Shown: positions 15,192 to 24,054 of the stretch, piece after piece
Layout: each line of letters starts with the position of its first letter
Position numbering within the stretch: position 1 is the stretch's first letter
The notes under the pieces: model-generated
Told to the model about the DNA's origin: nothing
The model's database searches: none
Seen by the model: only the letters and a program-made list of their open reading frames with translations
Made by a program: the position numbers and the translations under genes
Origin: Leucobacter luti
Lineage (GTDB): Bacteria > Actinomycetota > Actinomycetes > Actinomycetales > Microbacteriaceae
NCBI RefSeq assembly: GCF_019464495.1
Contig: NZ_CP080492.1
Coordinates: 1,302,001 to 1,366,000, forward strand
Direction: 5' to 3'
Length of the DNA: 64,000 bases

Positions 15192-16344
15192 AGCTCACCT
15201 CAAGCCCACGCAGCTGATAGCCCTGCACCAGAGTGTCGAAGCCGCGATCTGGTTCTCGCGCAAGCGTGATCCCGGCTTCGAGTAGCGTGGTGAGCAGTGT
15301 CTCGGTCTCGAGCAGCGCGAGGTGCGACCCTGGGCAGCGGTGCGCCCCGTCGCCAAAACTCAGACCGGTCCGCTCGGCCGCTGGGAGGCCCCGGCCCCGC
15401 TCGATCGTTGCCGGTTCCGGACCAAAGACGTCAGGATCAAGGTTTGCTGCGCGCACGTCGATATCCACGAGCGTGCCCGGGTCGTGCGGGCAGCCCGCGG
15501 CTTGTTCGCGCACCCGGCGATAGAGGTGAGCCACCGGCGGCTCAAGCCGGATCATTTCACTCAAGAGCTCAGTGCGCCCGGTCACGTCCGCCGCGAGATA
15601 CTCGGCGCACAGGGCAGGATCCCGCAAGAGCCGCCACAGCGCCATGGTCATGAATTCGCGCGTGGTCACCATCCCGGCCGTACCGTACGTGAGGCACTCC
15701 ATCAGGATCTCACGGGGACGGTATCCGTGCGCGAGGAGATGGCTGATGATGTCGTCGGCAGGCTGGGCCCGTCTCGCCCGGATCGCAGGACGCACGTCGC
15801 GCCAGTAGAAGCTCATAAGTGGCACCAGCGCTTCTTTGGCGGCCCGCGCCCACTGACGCTGCGTGCGGCCGTGATCCCTGCGCGTATGGTCTACCGGTGG
15901 TTGCCGGAAGAACGCTTCAAGGCGCCGTGCGAGAGCTTCCGTATCTCCGCCATTCAGCCCCACGATCTCCGATGCGACACGCACCGAATAGATCAGCGCG
16001 AGATCGTCGATCCGGCACCTCCCCTCGCGCTGCGCATCCGCCACGAGATCCGCGGCTGCGCGCTCGATGAACGCGCGATGCGTGACTTCCAGTGTGCGCG
16101 GACTAAAAAACCTGACCAGCCGCTTCCGATGCTCAAGATGCTCGGGACCGTCGTCCATCAGAATCGGCCGGTGTCTGAAGAGCCGCGCGGGAATGCGCTC
16201 CGACGTGAACCCCGCCTGCGTGGTTGCACCTTTCGCTCGCAGGAGCGCCGCGCTCTCGCGCATACCGGTGAGCTTCGCCACGCACTGGACGCCGGGATCC
16301 GGCACTGTGTGTGAATCTTGCTCCTGCCGCTTGCTCGCTCGCAT
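15166..16344 (-). CDS. Cytochrome P450, probable carotenoid hydroxylase
   Basis: 392-aa soluble P450. ATG 16344 is chosen because GGAGGTG lies 5 nt upstream; the frame is open to 16380. Key features: I-helix AGMVTT with the oxygen-activating threonine pair, K-helix ExxR in EMIRLEPP, and the haem loop LSFGDGAHRCPG with the axial cysteine at about residue 337. Brevibacterium linens carries a P450 in its aromatic carotenoid locus that hydroxylates isorenieratene at C3; the convergent position beside crtU suggests the same here, although the substrate is not proven. It is the last gene of a minus-strand operon behind a BLUF photoreceptor (13-nt gap). No ferredoxin gene is adjacent. Confidence 0.85.
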   Translation of the reverse strand: MRASKRQEQDSHTVPDPGVQCVAKLTGMRESAALLRAKGATTQAGFTSERIPARLFRHRPILMDDGPEHLEHRKRLVRFFSPRTLEVTHRAFIERAAADLVADAQREGRCRIDDLALIYSVRVASEIVGLNGGDTEALARRLEAFFRQPPVDHTRRDHGRTQRQWARAAKEALVPLMSFYWRDVRPAIRARRAQPADDIISHLLAHGYRPREILMECLTYGTAGMVTTREFMTMALWRLLRDPALCAEYLAADVTGRTELLSEMIRLEPPVAHLYRRVREQAAGCPHDPGTLVDIDVRAANLDPDVFGPEPATIERGRGLPAAERTGLSFGDGAHRCPGSHLALLETETLLTTLLEAGITLAREPDRGFDTLVQGYQLRGLEVSFTSTAAAP

Positions 16345-16357
16345 CGTCACCTCCGCG

Positions 16358-16804
16358 TTACCCGCGCGCGGACCTCGCACGGAACCAGATGGTGAGCTCG
16401 TTGAGCGCCCGCATCACGTGTTCTGGGGAGTCCGCCCGCTCGATCTCCGCGAATGTGTCGCGGAACCCTTCGGGCAGCTGCGGCGAGGTGGGGCGCAGAG
16501 CCTCGTAGCCCATGCGCCACGTATCAAACCTGCGCTCGGAGATTTCCGCGTTGAGGAGTACCCGCAGATGGGTGTGGCGCGAGTCCCGCGAGATATCGTC
16601 GTACAGTTCATCGAGCGCTGTGCGCGGACCTTCGATGTACTGCAAGAAACGCCCGCCCCGGAAAAACAGGATGCCGGTGATCCCCAGCCGCCCATTCTTC
16701 GACCGCGCCCGTTCAAGCAGCTCAATGAGCTGCGGTTCGTCCACCGGAGCGGTGGCATCGCTCGAGTACACAATCGCGCGCAGATCCACTGGGTTACTGC
16801 TCAT
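16358..16804 (-). CDS. BLUF-domain blue-light photoreceptor
   Basis: 148-aa single-domain flavin photoreceptor. All diagnostic BLUF residues are present: Tyr13 in LRAIVYSS, Asn37 in ARSKNGRLGITG, Gln55 in GGRFLQYIEGP, and Trp96 with Met98 in RRFDTWRMGY. Blue light rearranges the Tyr-Gln-flavin hydrogen bonds and switches a partner protein. There is no output domain, only a helical C-terminal cap (LPEGFRDTFAEIERADSPEH), so it must act through another protein. ATG 16804 overlaps the upstream 95-aa gene by 11 nt and the P450 follows at 13 nt, so all three are likely co-transcribed. This links light sensing directly to pigment genes. Confidence 0.9.
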   Translation of the reverse strand: MSSNPVDLRAIVYSSDATAPVDEPQLIELLERARSKNGRLGITGILFFRGGRFLQYIEGPRTALDELYDDISRDSRHTHLRVLLNAEISERRFDTWRMGYEALRPTSPQLPEGFRDTFAEIERADSPEHVMRALNELTIWFRARSARG

Positions 16805-17081
16805 CACGCGGCTCCTCTGCTGCGCCGAGCGCGTCTATCTGCGGGTCCGCACTCACGGTTGTGCCTGCCTCTGACAGTCGACCCATGGCAGTCTCCAACC
16901 GGTCAAAGAGGCCAAGCACCCGCGCGCGCGAATCACACACTTCGAAGAGGGCTGGCTCGATCTGGTCGATGAACCCGACCATGAGGACGCCAACGCTTGC
17001 AACGTAGAAGCCTTCCTCGACGCATGACCACGTGAGAGCGACCTCATCACTTCCCAGGAGCGACTCGTTTCCCAAGGCCAC
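16794..17081 (-). CDS. Uncharacterised 95-aa protein coupled to the BLUF photoreceptor
   Basis: Starts at GTG 17081 and ends 11 nt inside the BLUF gene, so the pair is translationally coupled. The core reads CVEEGFYVASVGVLMVGFID followed by QIEPALFEVCDSRARVLGLF and an acidic tail ending in EEPRDEQ. It is mainly alpha-helical with one hydrophobic stretch but is not clearly a membrane protein. I do not recognise the family. The alternative frame through this region gives Ser/Trp/Arg-rich sequence and is less protein-like. By position it is a candidate partner of the BLUF protein. Confidence 0.55.
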   Translation of the reverse strand: MALGNESLLGSDEVALTWSCVEEGFYVASVGVLMVGFIDQIEPALFEVCDSRARVLGLFDRLETAMGRLSEAGTTVSADPQIDALGAAEEPRDEQ

Positions 17082-17300
17082 CTCATTCGCTTCAGGTACC
17101 CAAACGAATCACCGCGCGAGCACCTCTTCACCATATCAAAGCACGCAACTGCCGAGTCGTGGCGCGCCTGTCGCGGGGCGAAGGGTGCGCGACAGAGCCC
17201 GGCCACTTTCGAGTCGGGTCGGGGCGGGTCAGGCCATTTCCTGATCCGCTTCGGGCCGCCCGAGCCTTCGATGAAGTAGTGTGCTCACCGGAGGCCACCG

Positions 17301-17990
17301 ATGACGATCTTGCAGCGCACCTACTGGTGGATGGCCGACTACTTGTATGCCGCGAAGTGGCAGCTCAGTGCGCTCTGGCGACGGCAAGACCCGCAACTGC
17401 TGCTGCGTGGCAGCGCCAGGCCGGTTCTGATCCTGCCAGGCGTCTACGAGCCCTGGCGATTCATGATGCCGATCATCACCGATCTCACCGATCGGGGCCA
17501 CCCGGTGCATATCCTCGACCCGTTGCGATACAACCGAGTTCCGGTTGCGGACGGAGCACGCCTCGTTGGAGATTACCTGGCGGCACAGGATCTAACTGAT
17601 GTGGCCATCGTTGCGCACAGCAAAGGGGGCTTGATCGGAAAACACGCAATGTCTTTCGGTGCCGACACCTTTCGGATCCAGACGATGGTGGCGATCGCCA
17701 CCCCATTTGGTGGCTCACGCTACGCCCAGTACTTTCGTGGACCGACGCTGCGCGCATTCTCGCCAGCGGATGCGACACTCGTGCACCTCATGCACACAAC
17801 CGCCGTCAACGCGCGAATCACCTCGGTGTATCCCCGTTTTGATCCGCACGTTCCCGAGCAGAGTGCTCTCTTGGGCGCTCACAATGTGTGCGTTGATACC
17901 GGCGGTCATTTCCGCATTCTCGCGCACCCACGCACGCTCGCAGAGATTCGCCTGGTTGCTGCCTCCGCATCAGGGGATCGGCCGGACTGA
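17301..17990 (+). CDS. Alpha/beta-hydrolase (esterase/lipase-like)
   Basis: 229-aa hydrolase divergent from the BLUF operon. Strand-turn elements PVLILPGVYEPWRFMMPI and the nucleophile elbow VAIVAHSKGGLIGKH (A-H-S-K-G, Ser nucleophile) are clear, followed by MVAIATPFGGSRYAQYF, typical of lipase-class proteins. A late VDTGGHFRIL supplies the likely catalytic histidine. There is no signal peptide, so it is cytoplasmic. Substrate unknown; a link to carotenoids (for example ester cleavage) is possible only by position. Confidence 0.75.
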   Translation: MTILQRTYWWMADYLYAAKWQLSALWRRQDPQLLLRGSARPVLILPGVYEPWRFMMPIITDLTDRGHPVHILDPLRYNRVPVADGARLVGDYLAAQDLTDVAIVAHSKGGLIGKHAMSFGADTFRIQTMVAIATPFGGSRYAQYFRGPTLRAFSPADATLVHLMHTTAVNARITSVYPRFDPHVPEQSALLGAHNVCVDTGGHFRILAHPRTLAEIRLVAASASGDRPD

Positions 17991-18001
17991 CTGCACTCGC
18001 C

Positions 18002-18259
18002 TCAGCGTGTTTCTGCCCCAGACCGTTTCCGAGCACGCTTCGCGTTCCGCCGCGACCAGCTCCGAGCCCAGGCATCACCGTAGGTCTCGTGAGGCGAGTC
18101 CGGACGCTCCCATACCACGATCAGCGCGGTCGCGATGGGTCCGAACACGAGGCTCAGCAGGAACCAGTTCAGCCGAGATCTCCCCTTCTGCTCCGCCAGC
18201 CCAGCATTGATCAGGGCGAGCGTACCCCAGAACATGCCGGTCGAGACGTAATCACCCAT
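18002..18259 (-). CDS. Small membrane protein, unknown function
   Basis: 85 aa with two hydrophobic segments (GMFWGTLALINAGLAEQKG and LNWFLLSLVFGPIATALIVV) and a long basic tail (RSWSRRNAKRARKRSGAETR). The pattern LNWFLLSLVFGPIAT is common in small actinobacterial membrane proteins of unknown function. Convergent with the hydrolase gene, 11 nt apart. Confidence 0.6.
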   Translation of the reverse strand: MGDYVSTGMFWGTLALINAGLAEQKGRSRLNWFLLSLVFGPIATALIVVWERPDSPHETYGDAWARSWSRRNAKRARKRSGAETR

Positions 18260-18420
18260 GCCCCGAGCCTATCGATTTCCGGCGAATTCAAGGAGCAGTC
18301 GCCCCAGAGCCTGATCCGACAGGGTTCTTCCGCTTCCGCTTCCATGGGGCTAGGCTGGCGCGCACCGGGCGCCCAGGCTGAGCCGGGCCTAGCGTGCTCC
18401 GAGCGGAAAGGGCCAACACG

Positions 18421-18765
18421 ATGACCGCAGAAGATTGGCGCGCAACCACGGTCGACAGAGCACGATCTGCGATTTTGGCTGCGCACCCGGGTATCACCGA
18501 AGAGCGGAAGTGGGCGAAGGCCTCGAACCCGGATGGGGTGCCGGCGTTCTCGCTCAATGGCCTCATCTGCACCGTCGAGACATATCGCGATACCGTCAAG
18601 ATCACGTTCGCACGCGGAGCCTCGGTGCCGGATCCAGCTGGGCTGTTCAATGCCAGTCTCACCGCAGGCACACGCCGCGCCATTGATCTTCACGAAACCG
18701 ATACGGTCGATGAGACAGCTCTCACCGCGCTCGTGCGCAGCGCTGTAGCGCGAAACGAACGCTAA
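18421..18765 (+). CDS. DUF1801-family protein
   Basis: 114-aa cytoplasmic protein resembling the YdhG/DUF1801 fold: ITEERKWAKASNPDGVPAFS, LICTVETYRDTVKITFARGA and ALTALVRSAVARNER. The family has a small alpha/beta fold and no assigned reaction. ATG 18421 is chosen; the frame is open 27 nt further upstream. Its stop overlaps the convergent nagB-like gene by 4 nt. Confidence 0.7.
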   Translation: MTAEDWRATTVDRARSAILAAHPGITEERKWAKASNPDGVPAFSLNGLICTVETYRDTVKITFARGASVPDPAGLFNASLTAGTRRAIDLHETDTVDETALTALVRSAVARNER

Positions 18766-19523
18766 GCCTGCTGCGCGAGTACGAGCGCTTCGGAGCTCAA
18801 ATCAGCCGCAGCAGCTTGATCGAGGAACCACCTCACACGCGGGTGCCGACGCAGCAAACTTGCCGGCACCTCGAGCGTTTCAGGGCCTTCGAGCGCAGCA
18901 GCTACTGCTGCGGCCTTCGCTGCCCCACTCGCGATCACCAGCAGTTCATCGGCCTGAAAAATGGTGTCGATTCCCTGTGTTATTGCGTGCTCAGGGACCT
19001 GCTCCGGCTGGTCAAAGAACCGGGCGTTATCTGCTCGAGTCTCCTCGGTCAGTGTGACCCCTCTGGTCCGGGATTCAAGATCAGATCCTGGTTCGTTGAA
19101 CGCCAGGTGGCCGTTGCGTCCCACTCCGAGGATCTGAATCGCGACCCCGCCGGCCTGCGCCATCTCCCGCTCGTACTCGATTCCAGCGGCCTGTGATTCC
19201 GCCAGCGTTGCCGCGCGCGGCACCCGCACCAGCTCCGGAACCAACCCCGCCGGCCCGACGGCCTCCCGAGCGATGACCGCGTGAAAGCTCTCGGGATGCG
19301 CTGGATCGATACCAATGTACTCATCAAGCGCGAAGCCGCGAACACGGCTCTGATCGAGTTCCTCCGCCCGAGCGAGTTCACCCCAGGCGGCATACGCGGC
19401 GACGGGCGATGATCCGGTCGCCAGCCCCACGACGGTGTGAGGATTGACCCGGATCTCAGCGACGATTCGCGCGGCGACTGCACGTCCGAGCGCTTCACGG
19501 GAGGTGTACACAGCAACATTCAT
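18762..19523 (-). CDS. nagB: Glucosamine-6-phosphate deaminase homologue
   Basis: Expected to convert glucosamine-6-phosphate to fructose-6-phosphate and ammonia. 253 aa from ATG 19523 (MNVAVYTSREALGRAVAARI), with a GAGG about 9 nt upstream. Family features: VVGLATGSSPVAAYAAW (phosphate loop), GFALDEYIGID (catalytic Asp), GVGRNGHLAFNEPGSDLESR, the deaminase signature, and LVIASGAAKAAAVAAALEGP. Last gene of a four-gene operon (aminotransferase, FGGY kinase, beta-lactamase-fold hydrolase, deaminase), 65 nt after the hydrolase. In that context the real substrate may be a related amino sugar phosphate. Confidence 0.83.
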   Translation of the reverse strand: MNVAVYTSREALGRAVAARIVAEIRVNPHTVVGLATGSSPVAAYAAWGELARAEELDQSRVRGFALDEYIGIDPAHPESFHAVIAREAVGPAGLVPELVRVPRAATLAESQAAGIEYEREMAQAGGVAIQILGVGRNGHLAFNEPGSDLESRTRGVTLTEETRADNARFFDQPEQVPEHAITQGIDTIFQADELLVIASGAAKAAAVAAALEGPETLEVPASLLRRHPRVRWFLDQAAAADLSSEALVLAQQA

Positions 19524-19588
19524 CGGATGGGCCTCTTCTCGTTCTGGCACTGTGCGCATGGCGTGGTCATTCCGGGATCGCGTCGTGG

Positions 19589-21079
19589 TCATCGGGCTGC
19601 CACCCGTGAGTAGCGGCAGCCATCGCGATCGAGCACATGGACGATTCCGTCGATGATCGCATCACACTCGATGGTTTCTGGCAGCCGGGGATCGGCGCCG
19701 ATCCGGAAGCGGAGTCTGTGGCCGGGCAACCGCACGAGCGGCACGTCTGCTGTCGGTGCTTCGACTCCGGCGTACGCCCGAAGCACCAGTGTTCCCGCAC
19801 CGTCCACTCCGAGCTCCAGGTGGGGGAACCACGGAGAGTAGCTGCGGAAGCACCCGGTGATTCCAGCGAGCTCGTCGGTGCCAGGCTGCAGTGGGGCACG
19901 GACTGGGAGGAGTGATGCAACGGGATCCAGCTGCCCCGCGCTCAGCACGGGAGCTTCGACGTTGATCGCGTTGGCGGCGTCGAGCACAGCCGATGCATGC
20001 ACCTCGCGCGCCAGGAGCTCGGCGTATGGCCGTTCACCCGGTGCGGACAGCAGCACCGCCACTGCGATTCCTGAAGCGGAATCGGAGATCATGAATGAGC
20101 CGTAGCCAATCATTCCGCCGCCGTGGGTGAGCAGCGTCCCCTCGGACGTCTCCTCCACATTCACGCCAAGCCCGTATCGCGCCGCAACGACGGGGAGGTG
20201 GCGTCCGGCGGCCAGAACGTCCTCGCCGCCGGGAGCGCGTTCGCGCGACAACAGTGCGACCGCCGCGGGGAGCCACTCCGCCTCTGGGGTGGCGGTGGGG
20301 TCCGTGAGATGCACTGCGAAGGCAAGCAACTCGCTCACGTTCGCTGCGACGTTTCCGTCTGCTCCGGCCGGTTCCACCCAGGCGGCATCTGCGAGCGAGT
20401 CACCCGGCGTCCACGGAGCATCGTCGCGGGAGGGCACGGTGCCAGGAACGATGCTCTCGCGTTCTGCACCGGTCACCTGCGCAAGCGTCCCACTCATCCC
20501 GAGCGGATCGAGCACGAGTTCGCGCACCGCACGGTGGAATGGCGTGCCCGTCACTTCCGCTATGGCCAGGCCCAGCACCACATATCCGATGTTGCTGTAG
20601 TGGAAAAAAGCGCCTGGCGGACTCCCGGCACGCGTGCTGGCCAGTCCCCACGCTTGGCCCGCCTCTCCTGGCAGGGCATCGTTGCCCGTGATCCACCCGG
20701 TGGTGTGTGTCAGCAGATGCCGGATGCTGGGATTTCCCGCCTCCGCGGGGAGGCGAAGCCAGGGCAGGAGATCACACACGTGATCGTCGAGGCTCCACTG
20801 CCCCGTCACGGCAAGTCGCGCTGCGGCGAGCGCAGCAACGGTCTTGGAAATCGAACCGATTTCGAAGCGATCACCGACGGTAACCGGACCGCCGTGTGCA
20901 CCGCGGGAGCCGAAGGCGTAGGCAACCGCACCGTGCGGGGTCGCCACCGCGAGGGTGCCACCTGCGACTGGAGCGTTTTCACACAGTTGTTTCAGGAGCG
21001 CGCTCACCCGCGTGCTGCCGGGAAGCTCACTCGGCGTGGTGAGGGTTCGAGGGGTGCCGTGCTGTGGGACCGGGTTCAT
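19589..21079 (-). CDS. Beta-lactamase-fold serine hydrolase (class C/D-aminopeptidase-like)
   Basis: 496-aa enzyme, ATG 21079 overlapping the kinase stop (ATGA). The N-terminal domain has the SxxK motif in RFEIGSISKTVAALAAARL, a YxN motif in FFHYSNIGYVVLGLAIAEV, and LLTHGGGMIGYGSFMI as the HxG region. A C-terminal ~150-residue beta-rich domain (ITGCFRSYSPWFPHLELGVD) follows, as in D-aminopeptidases and DUF3471-type esterases. There is no signal peptide, so it acts inside the cell on an imported amide or peptide rather than on antibiotics. It is embedded in a sugar/peptide catabolic operon. Confidence 0.8.
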   Translation of the reverse strand: MNPVPQHGTPRTLTTPSELPGSTRVSALLKQLCENAPVAGGTLAVATPHGAVAYAFGSRGAHGGPVTVGDRFEIGSISKTVAALAAARLAVTGQWSLDDHVCDLLPWLRLPAEAGNPSIRHLLTHTTGWITGNDALPGEAGQAWGLASTRAGSPPGAFFHYSNIGYVVLGLAIAEVTGTPFHRAVRELVLDPLGMSGTLAQVTGAERESIVPGTVPSRDDAPWTPGDSLADAAWVEPAGADGNVAANVSELLAFAVHLTDPTATPEAEWLPAAVALLSRERAPGGEDVLAAGRHLPVVAARYGLGVNVEETSEGTLLTHGGGMIGYGSFMISDSASGIAVAVLLSAPGERPYAELLAREVHASAVLDAANAINVEAPVLSAGQLDPVASLLPVRAPLQPGTDELAGITGCFRSYSPWFPHLELGVDGAGTLVLRAYAGVEAPTADVPLVRLPGHRLRFRIGADPRLPETIECDAIIDGIVHVLDRDGCRYSRVAAR

Positions 21080-22542
21080 GATGTCTCTCGTTCTCCCGCG
21101 TTTTCTCCCGCGACGCGCTCGCGCTCGCGTGCGATAGCCGTCTCTTGTCGGGCAGCAAGCTCGGCCCACATCACTGCTCGATCGGGGCGGGGATCAAAGC
21201 GCTCGAACGTGGTGATTGGGGGAAGTGCGGGGAGTGCGAGGCCGTCGAGCAGCACTCCCACCGCGCCGAGGGCCGAGTGGTCCGCGTCGCTGCGATCTGC
21301 CGCGACTTGGAGACCTGTCGCATCGGCGAGATCCTGCAGCATGAGTTCGGAAGAGAGCGAACTTCCCGCAACTAAGATTCTGGCATCTGGCGATTCCGCG
21401 AGCACTGCCACACAGCGCCGAAGCTCCAGAATGACTCCCGTGATGAGACCCCGCATGAGCGCACCTCGGGTTGTTCCGAGCGTGAGCCCGAGAAAGGCTC
21501 CGCGCAACGCTGAGTCCCAGAGGGCACCCTGCTCCCCCGGTCCGACAAAGGGCAGCGTTTCCGGTGCTTCGATCGGTGAAATCGGCGCTGCCTCTTCGAG
21601 CAGCACCGCGGGCGAAGCAGCTCCGGTGAGTTGCGCAAGCCACTGGAACGCGGAGCCTGTCGCCACGAGGTCCATCTCGAAACCGTATCCGCCGCGCGCC
21701 AGCGGGGTCACGAGCGCACGATTCTTCGGTTCGAGGGCGAGCGTCTCACGCAGGCCCAGAACGACCGTGCTCGTGCCGGAGATGATCGCAATGTCGTGGC
21801 CGGGCCGCGCGCCGAGCGCTTCGGCGCCCAGCACGGAGTCGGCCGCTCCCAGAGCAACTGGGATTCCAGGCGCCGTGCCAACCAGGCGCGCCACACCGGG
21901 GTGCAGGCCTCTGAGCGTTGTGGCAGCGGCGACCGTGGGAAGCGCTCCCCACGCTCCTGTGGCGTACTCGCCCCGGGCCAGGTCGTACACCCCGGAGCCT
22001 GCAGCAGTGCTCGGATCTGTGAGCAGTTCACCGGTGAGCTGCGCAAAGACATAGTCTTTTGCCCCCACGATCCTCGCCACCCGCTCCGCACTCGCCGGGT
22101 CCAAGCGCGCCAACCGTGCGGACATCGGCACCAGGTAGCGCCCATCCATGAGCTGGCCGGTGCGAGCGTATGCAGTGGCCTCGGGATAGTGCTCCCGCAG
22201 GTGCCGCGCCTCCGGTTCAGCTCGGTTGTCTTCCCACACGATTGCGTTGCCAATGGGCTCTCCCGACGCGTCGAGACGCACCATCGTCGGGAGCATTGCG
22301 GAAAGTGCAATCCCGACCCAGTCAGCAGCGCGGGTGGCCGCAGCGAGTCTCCCCAGCGCTCCGACGACGGCGGCCATCCAGTCCCGAGGCGCCTGTTCCG
22401 CCGCGCTCGGCTCAGGCCGGTGGGTGGGGTAGGGCTGCCGTACCCGCTCAATGACCCTGCCGGTTTCGATCTCGACCGCGATCGCTTTCAGGCTCGACGT
22501 GCCCAGATCAAGGCCGATCGCGATCCCCGTGCGCTGGGCCAT
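21076..22542 (-). CDS. FGGY-family carbohydrate kinase (xylulokinase/gluconokinase-like)
   Basis: 488-aa sugar kinase. N-terminal phosphate-1 motif IAIGLDLGTSSLKAIAVEIE, a D-x-R type motif in VWEDNRAEPEA, a mid-protein GAADSVLGAEALGARPG, and a C-terminal ATP-site ILVAGSSLSSELMLQDLADA followed by ALGAVGVLLDGLALPALPPI. Overall pattern is closest to xylulokinase-type proteins, but FGGY specificity cannot be read from sequence. Located 77 nt downstream of an aminotransferase and coupled to a serine hydrolase, it probably phosphorylates the sugar moiety released in the pathway. Confidence 0.82.
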   Translation of the reverse strand: MAQRTGIAIGLDLGTSSLKAIAVEIETGRVIERVRQPYPTHRPEPSAAEQAPRDWMAAVVGALGRLAAATRAADWVGIALSAMLPTMVRLDASGEPIGNAIVWEDNRAEPEARHLREHYPEATAYARTGQLMDGRYLVPMSARLARLDPASAERVARIVGAKDYVFAQLTGELLTDPSTAAGSGVYDLARGEYATGAWGALPTVAAATTLRGLHPGVARLVGTAPGIPVALGAADSVLGAEALGARPGHDIAIISGTSTVVLGLRETLALEPKNRALVTPLARGGYGFEMDLVATGSAFQWLAQLTGAASPAVLLEEAAPISPIEAPETLPFVGPGEQGALWDSALRGAFLGLTLGTTRGALMRGLITGVILELRRCVAVLAESPDARILVAGSSLSSELMLQDLADATGLQVAADRSDADHSALGAVGVLLDGLALPALPPITTFERFDPRPDRAVMWAELAARQETAIARERERVAGENAGERETS

Positions 22543-22619
22543 AGCTGTCCTTCCCTCGGAGTTCCATCATTGGGGTGGGGCTGGTCTGCGGCGTGCGCCG
22601 AGCCAGCCCCGTTCGCACA

Positions 22620-23978
22620 CTAGCGTCGAAACTCCCGCGCAAGCACCTTCATCGCGCCGGATGCTGCCTCGAGCGTGTCGTCGATATCGCGTTCGTCGTG
22701 CACGAGGGACACGAACAGGTTCTCGAACTGCAGCGGGTGGAACAGCACTCCGCGAACGATCATTTCTTCGTACCAGCGCTTGAACACGCCCTCACGGGTG
22801 TGTGCCACCGCGTCACGCCAGTTCTTGATGGGACCGTCCGCGAACCAGAGCTGAAACACAGTGCCGAGTCCGGTCACGTACGCGTCGATTCCGTTCTCAT
22901 TCGCGATAGCTTCAAGCCCTCGTGCGAGCCGCTCACCGCGCGCACGCTGGCGCTCGTAGAGCCCCGGCTCTGCGATCAGATCCATCGTCGCGGAGACGGC
23001 AGCGCACTGCACCGTGTTCGCGTTGTAGGTGCCAGAGTGCGAGTAGGTGCCGTCAGCGATCAGCCGCATCGCTTCTCTCGTGCCGCCGATTGCCGCAACG
23101 GGGAACCCTCCCCCGATTCCCTTCGCGTAGGTGGTGAGGTCCGGAATGACTCCGTAGTACTCGTGAGCACCACCGCGTGCGATCCGGAAGCCGGTGATGA
23201 CCTCGTCGAAGATCAGCATGGCACCGTATTTCTCGGTCTCAGACCGCAGGAGCTCAAGATAGCCAGGCTCGGGCAGGATGCAGCCAGTGTTGAGCACTGC
23301 GGGCTCTGTGATCACCGCGGCGATTTCCTCACCGCGCTCCGCCATGAGCTTCACGAAACTCTCGGCGTCGTTCCAGGTGAGCACGACGAGCGTGTCCGCG
23401 AGTTCTGCGGGGACGCCGAGGCCCATGGCGACCGGCCGTGGGCTCTCTGCGGGGCCCGCCTGATCCAGATCGACGTGGTTGGACCAGTAGACGCTGTCTT
23501 GCCAGCCGTGGTAGAGGCCTTCGAAACGCACGATGATGCGCCGTCCGGTCGTCGCGCGGGCAATCCGGACTGCCTGCCCCACGGCCTCTGATCCGGAGTT
23601 CGCGAACCGGACCTGCTCTACGCCGGGCACCGCGGCAACCACCTTCTCTGAGGCTTCAATCTCGAGCTCGTACGGGAGGCCGAAGCTCGTGCCCTGATCC
23701 TCAATCGCGCGGACGACCGCCTCGGTCACGACCGGGTGGCGATGCCCGAGGATATCTGGGCCAAGGCCGAGCAGATAGTCAACGTACTCGTTCCCGTCGA
23801 CGTCAGTAATACGCGAGCCGCGTCCCTGCTCCATGAACAGGGGGTAGGGATTCCAGCCATTGCGCGGCAGCCGGGCGGTGCTGCCCGCACCGCCAGGGAT
23901 CGTGAGCTTGGCACGCTCAAAGAGTTCGCGCGACCGCGCGGTACGCTCCGGGAACTGTGTGTCGAAGGTGATATCCAC
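22620..23978 (-). CDS. Class III PLP aminotransferase (glutamate-1-semialdehyde aminomutase-like)
   Basis: 452 aa from GTG 23978 with GAAAGG about 9 nt upstream. PLP fold-type I features: LGLGPDILGHRHPVVTEAV, VRFANSGSEAVGQAVRIARA, GLYHGWQDSVYW, LIFDEVITGFRIARG (Asp binding the pyridine N) and the Schiff-base lysine in LTTYAKGIGGGFPVAAIGG. Similar to HemL, but haem biosynthesis context is absent and the gene leads a catabolic operon, so it more likely transaminates or isomerises an amino sugar or amino acid. A GntR-type operator candidate lies about 50 nt upstream. Confidence 0.8.
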   Translation of the reverse strand: MDITFDTQFPERTARSRELFERAKLTIPGGAGSTARLPRNGWNPYPLFMEQGRGSRITDVDGNEYVDYLLGLGPDILGHRHPVVTEAVVRAIEDQGTSFGLPYELEIEASEKVVAAVPGVEQVRFANSGSEAVGQAVRIARATTGRRIIVRFEGLYHGWQDSVYWSNHVDLDQAGPAESPRPVAMGLGVPAELADTLVVLTWNDAESFVKLMAERGEEIAAVITEPAVLNTGCILPEPGYLELLRSETEKYGAMLIFDEVITGFRIARGGAHEYYGVIPDLTTYAKGIGGGFPVAAIGGTREAMRLIADGTYSHSGTYNANTVQCAAVSATMDLIAEPGLYERQRARGERLARGLEAIANENGIDAYVTGLGTVFQLWFADGPIKNWRDAVAHTREGVFKRWYEEMIVRGVLFHPLQFENLFVSLVHDERDIDDTLEAASGAMKVLAREFRR

Positions 23979-24024
23979 GTCAGCCCTTTCAAAATCTCAA
24001 CATCGAGGCTTCCGAGTGAAGCCA

Positions 24025-24038
24025 CTTAATATACTAAG
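24025..24038. promoter_or_regulatory. Candidate GntR operator upstream of the aminotransferase operon
   Basis: Near-palindromic CTTAATATACTAAG in a short AT-rich promoter region on the minus strand. It matches the motifs at 27370 and 32114 in the ATACTAWG half (W = A or T). Confidence 0.5.
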
Positions 24039-24054
24039 CATTCTGAGCGGGAAG

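Noticed and set aside
20123..22054. 643-aa plus-strand open frame
   Set aside because: Antisense to the serine hydrolase and FGGY kinase; composition is Arg/Ser/Gly-rich as expected from a shadow frame in GC-rich DNA, and both minus-strand genes have clear catalytic motifs.
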